NCBI GenBank assembly: GCA_002162755.1
Contig: MAAS01000011.1
Span: 1-64,000 of the forward strand
DNA: 64,000 bases
DNA from: Gammaproteobacteria bacterium 50_400_T64
GTDB taxonomy: Bacteria; Pseudomonadota; Gammaproteobacteria; Pseudomonadales; Porticoccaceae
Reading direction: 5' to 3'
Part shown: positions 8,195-16,757 of the stretch, piece after piece
Layout of the letters: each line of letters starts with the position of its first letter
Numbering within the stretch: position 1 is the stretch's first letter
Notes under the pieces: generated by a model
Databases searched by the model: none
Told to the model about the DNA's origin: nothing
What the model saw: only the letters and a program-made list of their open reading frames with translations
Translations under genes and position numbers: made by a program

Positions 8195-8983
8195 TTAACT
8201 AGCTTGATAGCCTTCAGCAGTTGTCTCAGAAATCAACCGAGCCATATGACTAATGATTTGCATAGCCAAAGGAATCAGGAAGAACAAAGACCAGCCCAGG
8301 AAGACGAAACCGTAGTGAATCGGCGCTGCAAACAACTCTTCAGCGTAGAAGAACGTGTGGCCCCACTCGTTAAAGCCGTAGTTAGGCATAATCATCAAGA
8401 TACCGCAGACAACAGCCAGAAACGGAATAGAGATCTTATTCATGTAAGCAGGGACGCGTGTATGGACCCAGATAAACGCAGGTACCAGCATAGCGGTCAA
8501 AGCGGGTAACGCAAAATAGAAAATAATAATATGCGTCGGCGTGAAGTCAGTATCACGAATAGTGACCTGATGCCATGCTGCATCAGACTCAATAGCATTC
8601 GCACCAATAAGCCCACCCCAAATAGCCATTACCGAAAAGATACTCAACATTTTCCAATAACGCTTCAACTCAAGCTCTTTACTAATCGCGCTAGCGTCAG
8701 TTTCTCTCGTCAACCAAAGGTAGGTAGAAAGGATAACGGTAAAACCACCCAGTAGTATGAGTTCACCGTAGAGAAGAGGCATCCAATAAACTTGAAACTC
8801 ATCAGAGTAGAAGTCAGTGCCCACTGAAAAGCCCATCGTGTCTAAATAAATGCGCAAAGCAGCACCAATAGCTACAACCAGTGCACCAAAACCATAAACG
8901 AAGCGATTGCGTTTAAAATGCCCTTCGACCTTGCTATCCGCACTGCTATCTAAAGCAATCGACTGTGTGTTTTCTGTAGCCAT
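8195..8983 (-). CDS. pmoC: Particulate (copper membrane) monooxygenase subunit C
   Basis: 262 residues from the ATG at 8981-8983, chosen over an upstream in-frame start at 9034 because AGGGGTG sits 8 bases before it and family members begin near here. The conserved metal ligands appear as D134-x3-H138-x12-H151, matching Asp156/His160/His173 of Methylococcus PmoC, the site now regarded as a strong candidate for catalysis. There are five to six membrane helices. It is the first gene of the operon, transcribed from the AT-rich region at 8984-9355. The downstream hairpin probably raises its transcript level over pmoA and pmoB. Confidence 0.93.
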   Translation of the reverse strand: MATENTQSIALDSSADSKVEGHFKRNRFVYGFGALVVAIGAALRIYLDTMGFSVGTDFYSDEFQVYWMPLLYGELILLGGFTVILSTYLWLTRETDASAISKELELKRYWKMLSIFSVMAIWGGLIGANAIESDAAWHQVTIRDTDFTPTHIIIFYFALPALTAMLVPAFIWVHTRVPAYMNKISIPFLAVVCGILMIMPNYGFNEWGHTFFYAEELFAAPIHYGFVFLGWSLFFLIPLAMQIISHMARLISETTAEGYQAS

Positions 8984-9355
8984 GTTGATGCACCCCTGTC
9001 TTTTTGTATTAAACTTATTTGCCGTGCAGATCAAACCACAGACCCCACGACACCTTTTTCAAACAACTTGCAGCGAAATATACGCATGAAAACAACGTAA
9101 ACGCAGGGCTAAAAATGACAACCACAATGCAGAAAGTGACACGCATTTTTACTTGCACCCTTCAAACAGATGCCTAAACCCACCCATTTCTAAATTACCC
9201 CATTAGAAAACTCCGCATAACTCACTGTAATTTATAATATAATTTATCTTTATAACCTACGCTCATCATTTTCTTCGTTAACTGACGCAAGCCTTTAATC
9301 ATGCTTAGTTTTTTCTTCAACCGCATCGAACAAGCCATGTCTTATTGAGTCACCC
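8984..9355. promoter_or_regulatory. Divergent promoter region between pmoC operon and acyl-CoA dehydrogenase operon
   Basis: About 370 bases lie between the divergent starts. The most AT-rich part (about 9225-9260) contains TATAAT-like and TATATT-like boxes on both strands and is the best place for overlapping promoters of the two operons. I cannot fix the -35 elements or an operator with confidence. No coding frame here looks real. Confidence 0.45.
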
Positions 9356-10498
9356 ATGACCTTACCCCGCCACTACAATACCGAGTTCGAAACTGAGGTT
9401 TTAAAAACCCTCCAGACTTCTCGCCTCAAAACCAAACTCTACGCTAACGCGAGCAACACAATCACCGCCGAGCACCACCTCCCTCTCCAATGCTGGAAAG
9501 AGCTCGCAGACTACAAGCTGATCCAACGGTTTCTTCATCACCCCTCTTTTCCAAATACACCATCAGCAACACTTGCTTATAGAGACATTGCCCAGGCGGG
9601 CTATGTTATGACCCGCTATCACCACTCAACGGGATTAACGATGACGTGGATTGGGCAGCTGCTCAAATGTTATTTTTTAACCACTTTCAATTGCCACGAC
9701 CCTGATTACGTACAGGCCATACTCAACGGCGACTCACTGTGTGCCCTTGCCATATCGGAACCCAATGTCGGCGCACACCCAAAGCACCTGAGCTGCACTG
9801 CCGTTAACGATGGCAGTCAATACATTATCAACGGTGAAAAAGCCTTCGTCAGCCACGGCCCCTACGCAGACCATTTTATTGTGCTGGCTATTACCAATCA
9901 AAATGAAGGTCGCAAATACTATTCCGCCTTCCTAGTACCTGCCAACAGCCCGGGCTTACAACGATTACCTCCTCAACCTGTAAAGGGTTTACAGCCAAGC
10001 AGCCATTGCAACATCGTCTTCACTGACTGCCGAATACCCGCGGATTCGCTAATTGGCACACCCGGCAATGCCTTTACAGAGATATCACTACCGATGCGCA
10101 CCCTCGAAGACGGCTTGATGCTGGCACCCATTGCTGGCGCAATGCAGGCTCAACTCGACCTTATTGCACAAACCCCCACCCTCAGCACCCCCCTCAACAA
10201 CAGCAAACTTGGCGAACTCCTCAGTCTTACAGAATCCGCAAAGGAATTAGGTATACTTGCCGCCAGCAAACTTGGGCAACAACGCCATACACCAGACCTG
10301 ACACCACTTATTATCGGTTTCCGGTCATTGGTAGAACAGGTGCAAACAGCGTTACTTGAATGGCATGACGCGTGCCCCGGCCTAAAAGAGCTTGCAGCCG
10401 ACATTCAGATACTCTGCAACATTGGACGACAGGCAACCTCAGCCCGAGCAATCAAATTAGCAGAACGCTTTTTAGACGAACAAAAACAGATAGATTAA
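9356..10498 (+). CDS. Acyl-CoA dehydrogenase family flavoprotein
   Basis: 380 residues with the acyl-CoA dehydrogenase fold order: N-terminal helical domain, middle beta domain with the ALAISEPNVGAHP stretch that contacts FAD (about 128-140) and an INGEKAFVSHG segment, and C-terminal helical bundle. The family oxidises acyl-CoA thioesters at C2-C3 using FAD and passes electrons to ETF; more distant members do other flavin chemistry. The C-terminal catalytic Glu is not obvious to me, so the reaction is uncertain. It is divergent from pmoC and heads a set with the MoxR and VWA genes (41-base gap). A role in using the oxidised product of the monooxygenase is possible but inferred from position only. 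Confidence 0.75.
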   Translation: MTLPRHYNTEFETEVLKTLQTSRLKTKLYANASNTITAEHHLPLQCWKELADYKLIQRFLHHPSFPNTPSATLAYRDIAQAGYVMTRYHHSTGLTMTWIGQLLKCYFLTTFNCHDPDYVQAILNGDSLCALAISEPNVGAHPKHLSCTAVNDGSQYIINGEKAFVSHGPYADHFIVLAITNQNEGRKYYSAFLVPANSPGLQRLPPQPVKGLQPSSHCNIVFTDCRIPADSLIGTPGNAFTEISLPMRTLEDGLMLAPIAGAMQAQLDLIAQTPTLSTPLNNSKLGELLSLTESAKELGILAASKLGQQRHTPDLTPLIIGFRSLVEQVQTALLEWHDACPGLKELAADIQILCNIGRQATSARAIKLAERFLDEQKQID

Positions 10499-10539
10499 GC
10501 GACGGATAGATTCGTCACAGCACAGGCAACAAAACCCCT

Positions 10540-11490
10540 ATGAAAGAACTTTATAAAGACAAATTCACATCGGTTGAAGACATTCAGCAGCGCTTTGAAG
10601 CGGCTCAGTATATTTGCAGCGAGCAAATTGCCACCTGCGTTTACATCGCCCACAACCTTCAAAAACCGGTCATGGTTGAAGGCCCCGCTGGCGTGGGCAA
10701 GACCGAGCTAGCCAAAACCACTGCACAAATTCTCGACGTACCCTTAGTGCGCCTACAGTGCTACGAAGGGCTGGATGAGTCCAAAGCACTGTACGAGTGG
10801 AAATACGCCAAACAACTGCTTTATACCCAGCTCTTAAAAGACAAGCTCAGCGAGCTACTAGAGGGTGCCACCGGCCTCGAACAGTCAATGGAGCGTATCC
10901 ACAGCCACGACGACCTGTTCTTCTCCGAAACCTTCCTCGAACCACGCCCTCTTTATAAGGCGCTACATCAAGAACTCGGCTGCGTCTTACTGATTGATGA
11001 AGTCGACAAGTCCGATCCGGAGTTTGAAGCCTTCTTGCTCGAAGTCTTGTCCGAGTTTCAGGTGACGATTCCCGAACTCGGCACCATCAAGGCGAAAATC
11101 AAACCCCTGGTTTTCCTCACCAGTAATAATAGTCGCGAACTCAGCGATGCCCTCAAGCGCCGCTGCCTGCATCTCTATGTACCCTACCCCGACGAAAAGC
11201 TCGAAAGCCGCATCTTGAGCAGCCGCGTGCCAGAGCTTTCCGACACTCTGCGCAAAGAAGTCGTGAGCTTCGTGCAGCAGGTTCGCGAACTCGATCTCAA
11301 GAAGGTGCCGTCGATCTCCGAAACTATTGACTGGGCGAAGACCCTGCTCCTCCTCCACAGCGAGCAACTCGATGCCGCCATGGTAAAAAAGACCCTTAAC
11401 GTGCTGCTCAAGTTTGAGACCGACATCGATGCCATGGGTGACCACCTGCGCACCTTTATTAACAAGGCTCACAAGCGCTCAGGGCGCTAG
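10540..11490 (+). CDS. MoxR-type AAA+ ATPase
   Basis: 316 residues. The Walker A GPAGVGKTELAK lies at about 48-59 and the Walker B LLIDEVDK near 150, with a sensor-1 TSNN near 190 and an RRCLH arginine-finger region after it. This is the MoxR branch of AAA+ proteins, which work with a VWA-domain partner to insert metals or activate enzymes (CoxD with CoxE, NorQ with NorD, CbbQ with CbbO). The VWA partner follows 21 bases downstream. GC content looks visibly higher than in the monooxygenase operon. It might mature the nearby monooxygenase or another metalloenzyme, but this pair also occurs far from any monooxygenase in many bacteria. Confidence 0.85.
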   Translation: MKELYKDKFTSVEDIQQRFEAAQYICSEQIATCVYIAHNLQKPVMVEGPAGVGKTELAKTTAQILDVPLVRLQCYEGLDESKALYEWKYAKQLLYTQLLKDKLSELLEGATGLEQSMERIHSHDDLFFSETFLEPRPLYKALHQELGCVLLIDEVDKSDPEFEAFLLEVLSEFQVTIPELGTIKAKIKPLVFLTSNNSRELSDALKRRCLHLYVPYPDEKLESRILSSRVPELSDTLRKEVVSFVQQVRELDLKKVPSISETIDWAKTLLLLHSEQLDAAMVKKTLNVLLKFETDIDAMGDHLRTFINKAHKRSGR

Positions 11491-11511
11491 GCTCATAAGG
11501 CGGATGTAGCC

Positions 11512-12903
11512 ATGCAGCAGACTCTCGAAGATTTCTACAAGGTCATCCGTGCGGCCGGTATTAACGTATCGCCGTCGGATACCATTGAGACCAGCCGCAC
11601 CGTCGCCCTTGTCGGCTATACCGATCGCAATATTCTAAAGAATGCCTTTCAGGTCAGCCTGGCAAAATCGGAGACCGAGCAAGCCCTGGTGGCCGAGTGT
11701 TTCGAGCAGTTCTTCAGCTTTGACACTTTCAGTGCCGCCAATGACCCGCACAGCGACAACAAAGCCGACGGCAGCGATGAGGCAGACGAGCAGCAGCCCC
11801 TTAAGAGCGAACAAAACGAAAGCCCACAGGCCGAATCACAACTCGCCAAAATGCTGATGGAGGGCGATACCGCCAGCCTCGCCACCGAAATGAAAAAGGC
11901 CGCTCGGGAAGTCGGTCTCACCGACATCTGGTTCTTCACCCAAAAGAGCCTCTACGCGCAGAAAATCATGCAGAAGATGGGCTTGCGTGACCTGCAAAAT
12001 GACATCGCCGCCATGGGCAAGGGCGACTGCCCTTCCAGTATCGCCCAGGCGGGTGAGCTGAGAAATGCCAAAGAGTATCTCGCCGAAAGCGTGAAAGACT
12101 TCGTCGAACAGCAGCTTTCCATGTACGGCCGCAATGCCATCCGCAACCTGCGCGAAGACCACCTGAAAAGCAGCAAGCTCTCGAATATCGAACAACGCGA
12201 TTTTCACGTTATGCACGATCTGGTGCGCAAAATGGCGAAACGCCTGAGCACCCAGTATTCGAAAAAGAAGAAACAGGATAAACGCGGCCAGCTCGACTTT
12301 CGCAAAACCCTGCGCCGCAATGTCGCCTACGACGGCGTGATGTTTGAAACCTACTGGAAGACCAAGTACATCGACAAACCCCGCCTGCTGGTGATGTGCG
12401 ATATCAGCGGCTCAATGCAGGCCTATGCGCGCTTTCTACTGCTTTTTTTGCACAGCCTTAACGACGTGATGCAGCGCATCGACAGTTATGTATTTACCGG
12501 CAATCTAATCCCGGTAAAAGATATCTTCGAGAAGTACCCCGTTGAACAGGCGATTGACAAAATCATGTCCGATCACGGCATGGGCGGCTCCGACTACGGC
12601 ACCACCCTGCTCGATCTTGACGACCAGTGTATGGCTGATATTGATAATAAAACGACGGTGTTAATCCTTGGCGATGCGCGCAACAACAACCTCGCACCAC
12701 GTACCGAAGTGATGCAAAACCTGCATTTGCGCGCTAAGCGCGTCATCTGGCTCAACCCCGAACCGGCGACCTTCTGGAATTCAGGCGACTCGGTGATGCA
12801 TAAATATAAGCCTTATTGCCACATGGCCAAGACCTGTAACACTCTAGACCATCTCGAACGAATGCTCGACGACCTTCTTAAAGCCGCGACTAGCGGTACA
12901 TAG
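11512..12903 (+). CDS. CoxE-like VWA-domain protein
   Basis: 463 residues. An N-terminal helical region is followed by an acidic, low-complexity linker (about 80-110), then a helical middle part. A C-terminal von Willebrand A domain starts near 295 with the MIDAS motif DISGS (DxSxS) and a later GGSDYGT segment. CoxE-type proteins pair with MoxR-type ATPases as cytosolic metal-dependent adaptors in enzyme maturation. Here it directly follows the ATPase and ends at a strong terminator, so the two act together. The target enzyme is not shown by the sequence. Confidence 0.83.
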   Translation: MQQTLEDFYKVIRAAGINVSPSDTIETSRTVALVGYTDRNILKNAFQVSLAKSETEQALVAECFEQFFSFDTFSAANDPHSDNKADGSDEADEQQPLKSEQNESPQAESQLAKMLMEGDTASLATEMKKAAREVGLTDIWFFTQKSLYAQKIMQKMGLRDLQNDIAAMGKGDCPSSIAQAGELRNAKEYLAESVKDFVEQQLSMYGRNAIRNLREDHLKSSKLSNIEQRDFHVMHDLVRKMAKRLSTQYSKKKKQDKRGQLDFRKTLRRNVAYDGVMFETYWKTKYIDKPRLLVMCDISGSMQAYARFLLLFLHSLNDVMQRIDSYVFTGNLIPVKDIFEKYPVEQAIDKIMSDHGMGGSDYGTTLLDLDDQCMADIDNKTTVLILGDARNNNLAPRTEVMQNLHLRAKRVIWLNPEPATFWNSGDSVMHKYKPYCHMAKTCNTLDHLERMLDDLLKAATSGT

Positions 12904-12936
12904 ACGTTTTAACGATACCCTGAAAAGCAGACCCAT

Positions 12937-12970
12937 AAAAAAACACCGACGCTAAGGCCGGTGTTTTTTT
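12937..12970. terminator. Bidirectional Rho-independent terminator
   Basis: Twelve-base arms at 12937-12948 and 12959-12970 (A7CACCG / CGGTGT7) enclose a 10-base loop. The A run on one side and the T run on the other make it work in both directions, ending the VWA operon (plus) and the TorF porin gene (minus). Confidence 0.9.
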
Positions 12971-13025
12971 ATGTAACGCCCTGAAAAGCCGCCTCTAAAC
13001 AATAGAGCCGGCCCACCAGCGGTAA

Positions 13026-13775
13026 TTACAGGTCTTTGCTTATCGCAAAAACAACAGTGCTATCACAAAAATTCTCACCAAAGCATTCTTTCTTATCCAG
13101 GTCAGTATCAACCCAGGTCAAACTAAGATCAACGCCAGCAAAGGCTTTACTAACACCAATGGAGTAATCGGAATAGCTATCCGCCCCATCTGTCAAAAAG
13201 GCTTGCTCGGCATCTTTAGCTTTAGAATCTGTAGAGCTAAATTCAAAATCGTTATAGCCATAATGTAAATCCAGGCTTATATCATTGGGCAAAGCAAAAG
13301 AGTAATCGCCATAGATGTAGTAAAACTCACCGGTTTCCAGGTAGTAATCATCTGAATAAGCAAAACCCAAAGTGAAGTCAGCAACCGAAACACTCGCGTA
13401 AATTTCAGCGTAATCATCTTCCGCATCACTATTCAGCGTGCGAGGGGTATCGTCGGTGCCGGGGTAATCATAATAGATATAGCCCACATCGAAACTAACA
13501 TCCTCCGTCAAATCACCCGCATAACCCACGTAGTAATCCAGCTCCAAACTATTAGCAAAATCAACGTTTGAACCCCAGGTGCCAATATAGATGCCATTAT
13601 CAAAAGCAAAGTCGAAACCACCTTGAACTGCTAGCTGGGTATCGGTTTGAGAAATACCGCGAAAGCGATAGTCAGAGGTCATGCTGACATTTCCACTCAC
13701 CTCTGCAGCAATAGCGGCAACGGGTGATGCCGCAATAACAGCCGTTAACAGGATATTTTTTTTAATATTTTTCAT
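13026..13775 (-). CDS. TorF family putative porin
   Basis: 249 residues with a Sec signal peptide (cleavage after AIAA, about residue 23). The mature chain, starting EVSGNVSMTSDYRFRGISQT, carries the family hallmark at its N-terminus. The rest is alternating aromatic/polar beta strands rich in Asp and Tyr, as expected for a small outer-membrane barrel. The C-terminal residue is not the usual Phe (it ends in KDL), which is accepted in this family. The gene stands alone, converging on the VWA operon at a shared terminator. Its transported solute is unknown. Confidence 0.82.
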   Translation of the reverse strand: MKNIKKNILLTAVIAASPVAAIAAEVSGNVSMTSDYRFRGISQTDTQLAVQGGFDFAFDNGIYIGTWGSNVDFANSLELDYYVGYAGDLTEDVSFDVGYIYYDYPGTDDTPRTLNSDAEDDYAEIYASVSVADFTLGFAYSDDYYLETGEFYYIYGDYSFALPNDISLDLHYGYNDFEFSSTDSKAKDAEQAFLTDGADSYSDYSIGVSKAFAGVDLSLTWVDTDLDKKECFGENFCDSTVVFAISKDL

Positions 13776-14153
13776 AGAGTTCCACCTATATCATGATAAT
13801 TTAGATTGTCATATTACTATAACAAATGAATAAAGCAGTACAAATCCATTTTACTGGCTTAACTCAGTCATAAGCAGAAAACGTACCAAGTCCTAGAAAA
13901 CAGTGTTATCTAAAATAAACAGCAGAAGCACCACGCTATCAAACAATTCTGGCCTGCAGAACAAAACACAAGGGTCTGTTTTGGTGCGATAATTTTCTGG
14001 CCTATTGTCAGCGCGCTTTTTTAGTGCGTGCTTGTCAGTCGCGGGATGATACAGGCATTACCTAGCAGACTGCGGATAAGGAAGCCGCGGCCAGAGCAAT
14101 ATTGGCTGCTACAATAGCCCCCAACATTTCCATCACCACTTAACGGCCAATCA
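13776..14153. other. Intergenic region between divergent genes
   Basis: About 380 bases separate the TorF porin start and the small exported protein start. The part next to the porin is AT-rich and should hold its promoter; I could not assign boxes. No RNA gene, repeat or trustworthy small frame was seen. Confidence 0.35.
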
Positions 14154-14483
14154 ATGAACCCGAGCCAAGCCTATCGAAACACGATCCCTACCCTCACCTG
14201 CCTTCTTGGGCTGCTGTTTTCAACCAGCTCTATTGCCAGTATCGATGCCCAATGCGAGCAAGTAACAAACGCATTCATTCAACAGATAAATGCAGAAAAC
14301 CTTGTTCGTCAAAGCTCTGGAGGACAAGAGAGAATTAAAGAAATTGCCCTGAGTTTATGCACCGAAACGGAAAAGCGGGTGCAGGAACAGCACATTACTG
14401 ACAAAGAAAAAGCCCTCGAGAACTGGTTTTTTGAATCCCACCCCGAGAAAGCCGGCAATCGCCGACTCAAGACCAAGCGCTAG
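14154..14483 (+). CDS. Small exported protein of unknown function
   Basis: 109 residues. A hydrophobic signal segment (about 10-29, ending SIAS) is followed by a mostly helical, charged mature chain with two cysteines (about residues 34 and 83) that could form a disulphide. The C-terminus is basic. I do not recognise the family. The gene converges on ygiQ with a 23-base gap and has no obvious operon partner. The coding call rests on the clear signal peptide and the charged composition. Confidence 0.55.
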   Translation: MNPSQAYRNTIPTLTCLLGLLFSTSSIASIDAQCEQVTNAFIQQINAENLVRQSSGGQERIKEIALSLCTETEKRVQEQHITDKEKALENWFFESHPEKAGNRRLKTKR

Positions 14484-14506
14484 CCCCCGGAACCACCCGC
14501 TACAAC

Positions 14507-16639
14507 CTAACGTCGACGGGTATTACGACGAGGTTTTCTATTGTGCTTAGTCGCGAATTTCTTGAACTTCTCCCGACCCGTACTGGCCTTTTGTACGTCC
14601 TCATAAGGGATTAAACAAGCCTCGCCATCACCGATAAGATCTGCCCGCCCCGCCGTTTTCAAGTACTCCCGAATCAAGGGCCAGTTGGCCGGGTCGTGAT
14701 AGCGCAACAGAGCCTTGTGCAAACGACGCTTATTAAGATCCCGCACCGGGCTAATTTTCTCACCACGTTTATAGCTGATGCGACGCAGGGGATTGCGCCC
14801 GGAGTGATACATCGCTGTAGCCGTGGCCATCGGCGAGGGGTAATAGGTCTGCACCTGATCAGCACGGAAGCGATGGCGCTTCAACCACAGTGCCAACTCC
14901 ACCATATCGTTCTCGGTAGTGCCGGGGTGGGCGGCAATAAAGTAGGGGATTAAGTACTGCTTTTTACCGGCCTTTTTGGTGTACTTTTCAAACATGGCGC
15001 TGAAGCGCTCATAGGTGCCGATACCGGGTTTCATCATCTTCGACAACGGCCCGTTTTCGGTGTGCTCGGGGGCAATTTTCAAATAACCACCGACATGGTG
15101 AGTCACCAGCTCTTCAACATATTCCGGCGATTCCACCGCCAGGTCGTAACGCAGGCCGGAGGCGATCAACACCTTCTTAATACCCGGCAAGTCGCGCGCG
15201 CGGCGATATAAATTAATCAGCGGATTGTGGTCGGTGTTGAGATTGGAGCAAATACCGGGGTAGACACAGGACAGGCGACGGCAGGCGGACTCAATTTCCG
15301 AGGTCTTACAGGCGAGTCGATACATATTTGCCGTCGGGCCGCCGAGGTCGGAGATCACCCCAGTAAAGCCCGGGGTCATGTCTCGGATGTTTTCAATCTC
15401 GGCAATAATCGAGTCTTCCGAGCGGCTTTGAATAATGCGCCCCTCGTGCTCAGTGATCGAACAAAAGGTACAGCCGCCAAAACAGCCGCGCATAATATTC
15501 ACCGAGAAGCGGATCATTTCGTAGGCGGGTATGCGTCGCCCCTCGTACTTCGGGTGGGGCACCCGCGCAAAGGGCAGCGCAAAGACCTCATCGATCTCAT
15601 CCGTCGTCAAAGGTATCGGTGGTGGGTTGAGCCACACCTCAACATCTTCATGGCGCTGCACCAATGCGCGGGCATTGCCGGGATTGGTTTCCAGATGCAG
15701 CACCCGCGAGGCATGGGCATAGAGTACCGAGTCACTCTTTACTTTGTGATAGGCCGGCAGGCGAATCACCGATTTAGCGCGATCGACTTTCTCTCGATAG
15801 GGCACAAAATGCAGTACCTGTTCGCCGCTATCCTCATCGCGGCCAACCGCACACTTACCCCCCGTCGCCGCGGCCTGCTCCTCAACATTGTCGTAGGGGT
15901 TGAGCAGAGTATCGACTCTACCGGGGGTATCGACGCGAGTGGAGTCGATCAGCGTCCAGCCCTCGGGCAGATCTTTGCGCAACACGGCGGTGCCGCGAAT
16001 ATCCGTCACCTGGGTAATATCCTGGCCACGGGACAGGCGCTGAGCGACCTCGGCAATGGCTCGCTCGGCATTACCGTAAAGCAAGATATCGGCCTGGGCA
16101 TCGACCAGAATGGAGCGTCGTACTTCGTCCGACCAGTAGTCGTAGTGGGCGATACGGCGCAGGCTGGCCTCGATACTGCCGAGCACAATGGGCACGTCTT
16201 TCCAGGCTTCACGGCAGCGCTGACTGTAGACAATCACCGCCCGGTCGGGGCGCTTGCCGCCCTCGTCATCGGGGGAATAGGCGTCGTCACTACGCACCCG
16301 CTTATCGGCGGTGTAGCGATTGATCATCGAATCCATATTGCCGGCGGCAACACCGAAGAACAGATTCGGCTTGCCGAGGCGCATAAAGTCCTGCTTATTA
16401 CGCCAGTCGGGCTGGTCGATAATGCCAACGCGAAAGCCCTGGGCTTCCAGCAGCCGACCGATGACCGCCATACCAAAGCTCGGGTGGTCGACATAAGCGT
16501 CGCCCGTCACCACGACAATATCGCAGCTGTCCCAGCCGAGCTGGTCCATTTCCTCGCGAGTAGTCGGTAGAAAAGGCGCGGTGCCGAAGCATTCGGCCCA
16601 GTATTTGGAATAAGAGAAAAGAGAAGTGACTGGAGGCAT
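14507..16639 (-). CDS. YgiQ family radical SAM protein
   Basis: 710 residues, the usual YgiQ length. An N-terminal B12-binding-like domain is followed by the radical SAM domain with the cluster motif C-x3-C-x2-C (CFGGCTFC, around residue 385) and the ENIRDM and [11 protein letters not shown] segments typical of the family. The tail is very basic. The protein is a 4Fe-4S, S-adenosylmethionine enzyme of unsettled physiological substrate, cytosolic. It is a single gene. A long antisense open frame (15227-16570) is a by-product of its GC-rich codons and was not called. Confidence 0.92.
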   Translation of the reverse strand: MPPVTSLFSYSKYWAECFGTAPFLPTTREEMDQLGWDSCDIVVVTGDAYVDHPSFGMAVIGRLLEAQGFRVGIIDQPDWRNKQDFMRLGKPNLFFGVAAGNMDSMINRYTADKRVRSDDAYSPDDEGGKRPDRAVIVYSQRCREAWKDVPIVLGSIEASLRRIAHYDYWSDEVRRSILVDAQADILLYGNAERAIAEVAQRLSRGQDITQVTDIRGTAVLRKDLPEGWTLIDSTRVDTPGRVDTLLNPYDNVEEQAAATGGKCAVGRDEDSGEQVLHFVPYREKVDRAKSVIRLPAYHKVKSDSVLYAHASRVLHLETNPGNARALVQRHEDVEVWLNPPPIPLTTDEIDEVFALPFARVPHPKYEGRRIPAYEMIRFSVNIMRGCFGGCTFCSITEHEGRIIQSRSEDSIIAEIENIRDMTPGFTGVISDLGGPTANMYRLACKTSEIESACRRLSCVYPGICSNLNTDHNPLINLYRRARDLPGIKKVLIASGLRYDLAVESPEYVEELVTHHVGGYLKIAPEHTENGPLSKMMKPGIGTYERFSAMFEKYTKKAGKKQYLIPYFIAAHPGTTENDMVELALWLKRHRFRADQVQTYYPSPMATATAMYHSGRNPLRRISYKRGEKISPVRDLNKRRLHKALLRYHDPANWPLIREYLKTAGRADLIGDGEACLIPYEDVQKASTGREKFKKFATKHNRKPRRNTRRR

Positions 16640-16757
16640 AGCAAAAGGATCAGCATTCTAAAATCGTATTTTAACAGCCGAGCGATAATTAATCAGCGTC
16701 ACCGACCCGCTATCCTTTATATCTCCCTGAATTCAGCCTCCATTAAGAACGGTAAGC

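Noticed and set aside
5998-8983. Calling the enzyme an ammonia monooxygenase (amoCAB)
   Set aside because: The operon alone cannot separate AMO, MMO and hydrocarbon enzymes, and no hao or cytochrome c554 genes are present; the neutral Cu-MMO call is kept.
8984-9034. Longer pmoC start at 9034
   Set aside because: The 17 extra residues have no family likeness, while the ATG at 8983 has an AGGGGTG ribosome site at good spacing.
15227-16570. Long open frame of 447 codons on the plus strand inside ygiQ
   Set aside because: It is antisense to a well-conserved radical SAM gene, has no recognisable domain, and arises from the GC-rich third positions of ygiQ.
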